From Gammaproteobacteria bacterium (GTDB taxonomy: Bacteria > Pseudomonadota > Gammaproteobacteria > GCA-001735895), in contig JAPUFZ010000124.1 in the NCBI GenBank assembly GCA_027293245.1, positions 1 through 8,632 on the forward strand: DNA of 8,632 nt, written 5' to 3'. A model generated the notes under the pieces. It did no database searches, had not been told where the DNA came from, and saw only the letters and a program-made list of their open reading frames with translations. The translations under genes and the position numbers were made by a program. Positions 7,896-8,632 of this stretch are shown piece after piece. How positions within the stretch are numbered: the stretch's first letter is position 1; every line of letters starts with the position of its first letter.

Positions 7896-8321
7896 CTACT
7901 CATCGTCCCTACGCTCCTTATATCGATCCAAGGGAATTTCTGCAGAGCTCGTTATCTCGACCATTAAATCAGGATGATAAAGACGGGATACTTCTATAGT
8001 TGTAGTAACCGGATACGGTGATTTGAAGTATTCCGTTCGTATATGCCCAGTGGTCATAAACTCGTCGATATTCGTTACATAGTGAGTCAGGGAAAAAATG
8101 TCTTCCATACGCCCGCCAAAACACGACAAGATCGATTGTATGTTCTCGAGTACCTTTTCTACCTGGATTTCAATATTGCCCTCGCCAACAATATTGCCTT
8201 CCACATCGAGAGGGACCTGCCCTTTCAGGTGAATGATCTTTCCCGATCCCAGCACTACAGCTTGCGAAAATGCGCCGAAAGGTTTCCAAACATTGTCGGG
8301 ATTAAAACTGTTTATTGGCAT
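7896..8321 (-). CDS. RidA (YjgF/YER057c/UK114) family protein lacking the catalytic arginine, cassette-encoded
   Basis: The 141-residue product has the whole RidA fold: N-terminal strand block with AFSQAVV and GKIIHLKGQVPLD (17-39), a central helix region with VEKVLENIQSILSCFGG (54-70), THYVTNIDEF (79-88), and the C-terminal block P104-V-T-T-T-I-E-V111. Canonical RidA hydrolyses reactive 2-aminoacrylate-type enamines using an Arg in that last block (PARSCVEV, Arg105 in E. coli); here Thr106 occupies the place. This puts it with the Rid subfamilies that lack the arginine, whose functions are mostly unknown, so 2-iminobutanoate deaminase activity should not be assumed. The ATG is 24 bases from the R' box of attC1; the ribosome site is weak (AGAAAACA) and no promoter is evident. 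It is AT-richer than the core genes. Confidence 0.9.
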   Translation of the reverse strand: MPINSFNPDNVWKPFGAFSQAVVLGSGKIIHLKGQVPLDVEGNIVGEGNIEIQVEKVLENIQSILSCFGGRMEDIFSLTHYVTNIDEFMTTGHIRTEYFKSPYPVTTTIEVSRLYHPDLMVEITSSAEIPLDRYKERRDDE

Positions 8322-8345
8322 AATTATTGTTTTCTGTACGTTGCG

Positions 8346-8432
8346 TCATAACGTCGCGAATCACCGGAAAATAAAGATGCATAGCGAAGCGACGCAGCTT
8401 TATTTTGTCCGTGTGCATTTGTCTTGTTAGGG
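8346..8432 (-). other. Integron attC site of the GFA-family cassette (attC1)
   Basis: On the minus strand it runs from R'' CCCTAAC (8432-8426) to R' GTTATGA (8352-8346), 87 bases. The arms pair over nearly the full length; ACGGACAAAATAAAG on one side matches the complement of CCGGAAAATAAAG on the other, with single-base bulges. The R'' box contains the TAA stop of the GFA gene. Length, boxes and imperfect palindrome together are characteristic of attC. Confidence 0.88.
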
Positions 8433-8632
8433 GGCTTTTCTCGGATGTAACCATGTGCCTGTAGGCCTTTCTTCGAATTGTGGGAGATCATCATTTATTT
8501 CATGCCATTGAGCCTTGGAACCTACGAAGATATGTGACTCTGGCTTTATACCTGGATCTCCTTCAACCGTACCTAGCGTTACCGTGGTAATCCTGACTTT
8601 TTCGGTTCCTGCTAAAGACGAGCCACACTCAC
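8427..8632 (-). CDS. GFA-family (glutathione-dependent formaldehyde-activating enzyme-like) protein, C-terminal part
   Basis: The last 67 codons of a gene entering from the right edge were translated by hand from 8630. The start ECGSSL looks like the second half of a C-x-x-C-G-S zinc knuckle, and the segments LGTVEGDPGIKPESHIFVGSK, then W-H-E-I-N-D-D-L-P-Q-F, are characteristic of the GFA/Mss4-like domain family (DUF636). Family members bind zinc; the formaldehyde-activating function is shown for only a few, so the substrate is unknown. The TAA stop lies within the R'' box of attC1, so this is a third cassette. GFA-like genes are, as I recall, common in environmental integrons. The N-terminal half is outside the window. 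Confidence 0.88.
   Translation of the reverse strand, partial: ECGSSLAGTEKVRITTVTLGTVEGDPGIKPESHIFVGSKAQWHEINDDLPQFEERPTGTWLHPRKAP

Noticed and set aside
7817..7999. A 60-codon plus-strand open frame across attC2 and the RidA end
   Set aside because: It reads through the attC palindrome and antisense to RidA; composition is that of a chance frame.

Overview
The window looks like a core chromosomal segment of a gammaproteobacterium with the distal end of an integron-type gene-cassette array on its right side. The lineage rests on gene order. murA-hisG-hisD, an algW/degS-type protease, and petA-petB match, as I remember it, the Pseudomonas-type neighbourhood of murA, hisG, hisD, hisC, algW and petABC. 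A short-form HisG and an AlgW-like one-PDZ protease also fit. I cannot name a genus.

Left part (1-1489, minus strand): the cytochrome bc1 operon, with the Rieske protein gene petA followed by cytochrome b (petB), which runs off the left edge. Next (1630-2385, minus) is a Nif3/YbgI-family metal-binding protein. It is divergent from a membrane-anchored trypsin-like protease with one PDZ domain (2447-3610, plus), the likely site-1 protease of an envelope-stress (RseA/MucA-type) cascade. That gene converges on hisD with one base between the stop codons.

Middle part (3612-6835, minus): a tight operon in the order murA, hisG, hisD, combining the first committed step of peptidoglycan synthesis with the first and last steps of histidine synthesis. 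No hisC follows hisD.

Right part (about 6900-8632): accessory DNA. First comes the decayed 3' end of an IS91-like transposase gene, readable to about 7311 only by changing frame. Then, all on the minus strand, come three cassette genes, each followed by an attC-like palindrome: the C-terminus of a GFA-family protein (partial at the right edge), a RidA-family protein without the usual catalytic arginine, and a small double-zinc-finger protein whose first finger fits the RanBP2 pattern exactly. Two attC sites are complete (8346-8432 and 7797-7877). The third (about 7331-7384) has only one recognisable end and runs into the transposase remnant. No integrase is in the window. From the cassette orientation it should lie beyond the right edge, if it exists; otherwise this is an attC cluster lacking an integrase.

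The least described items are the RanBP2-like cassette protein and the fused transposase-remnant/attC junction upstream of murA.
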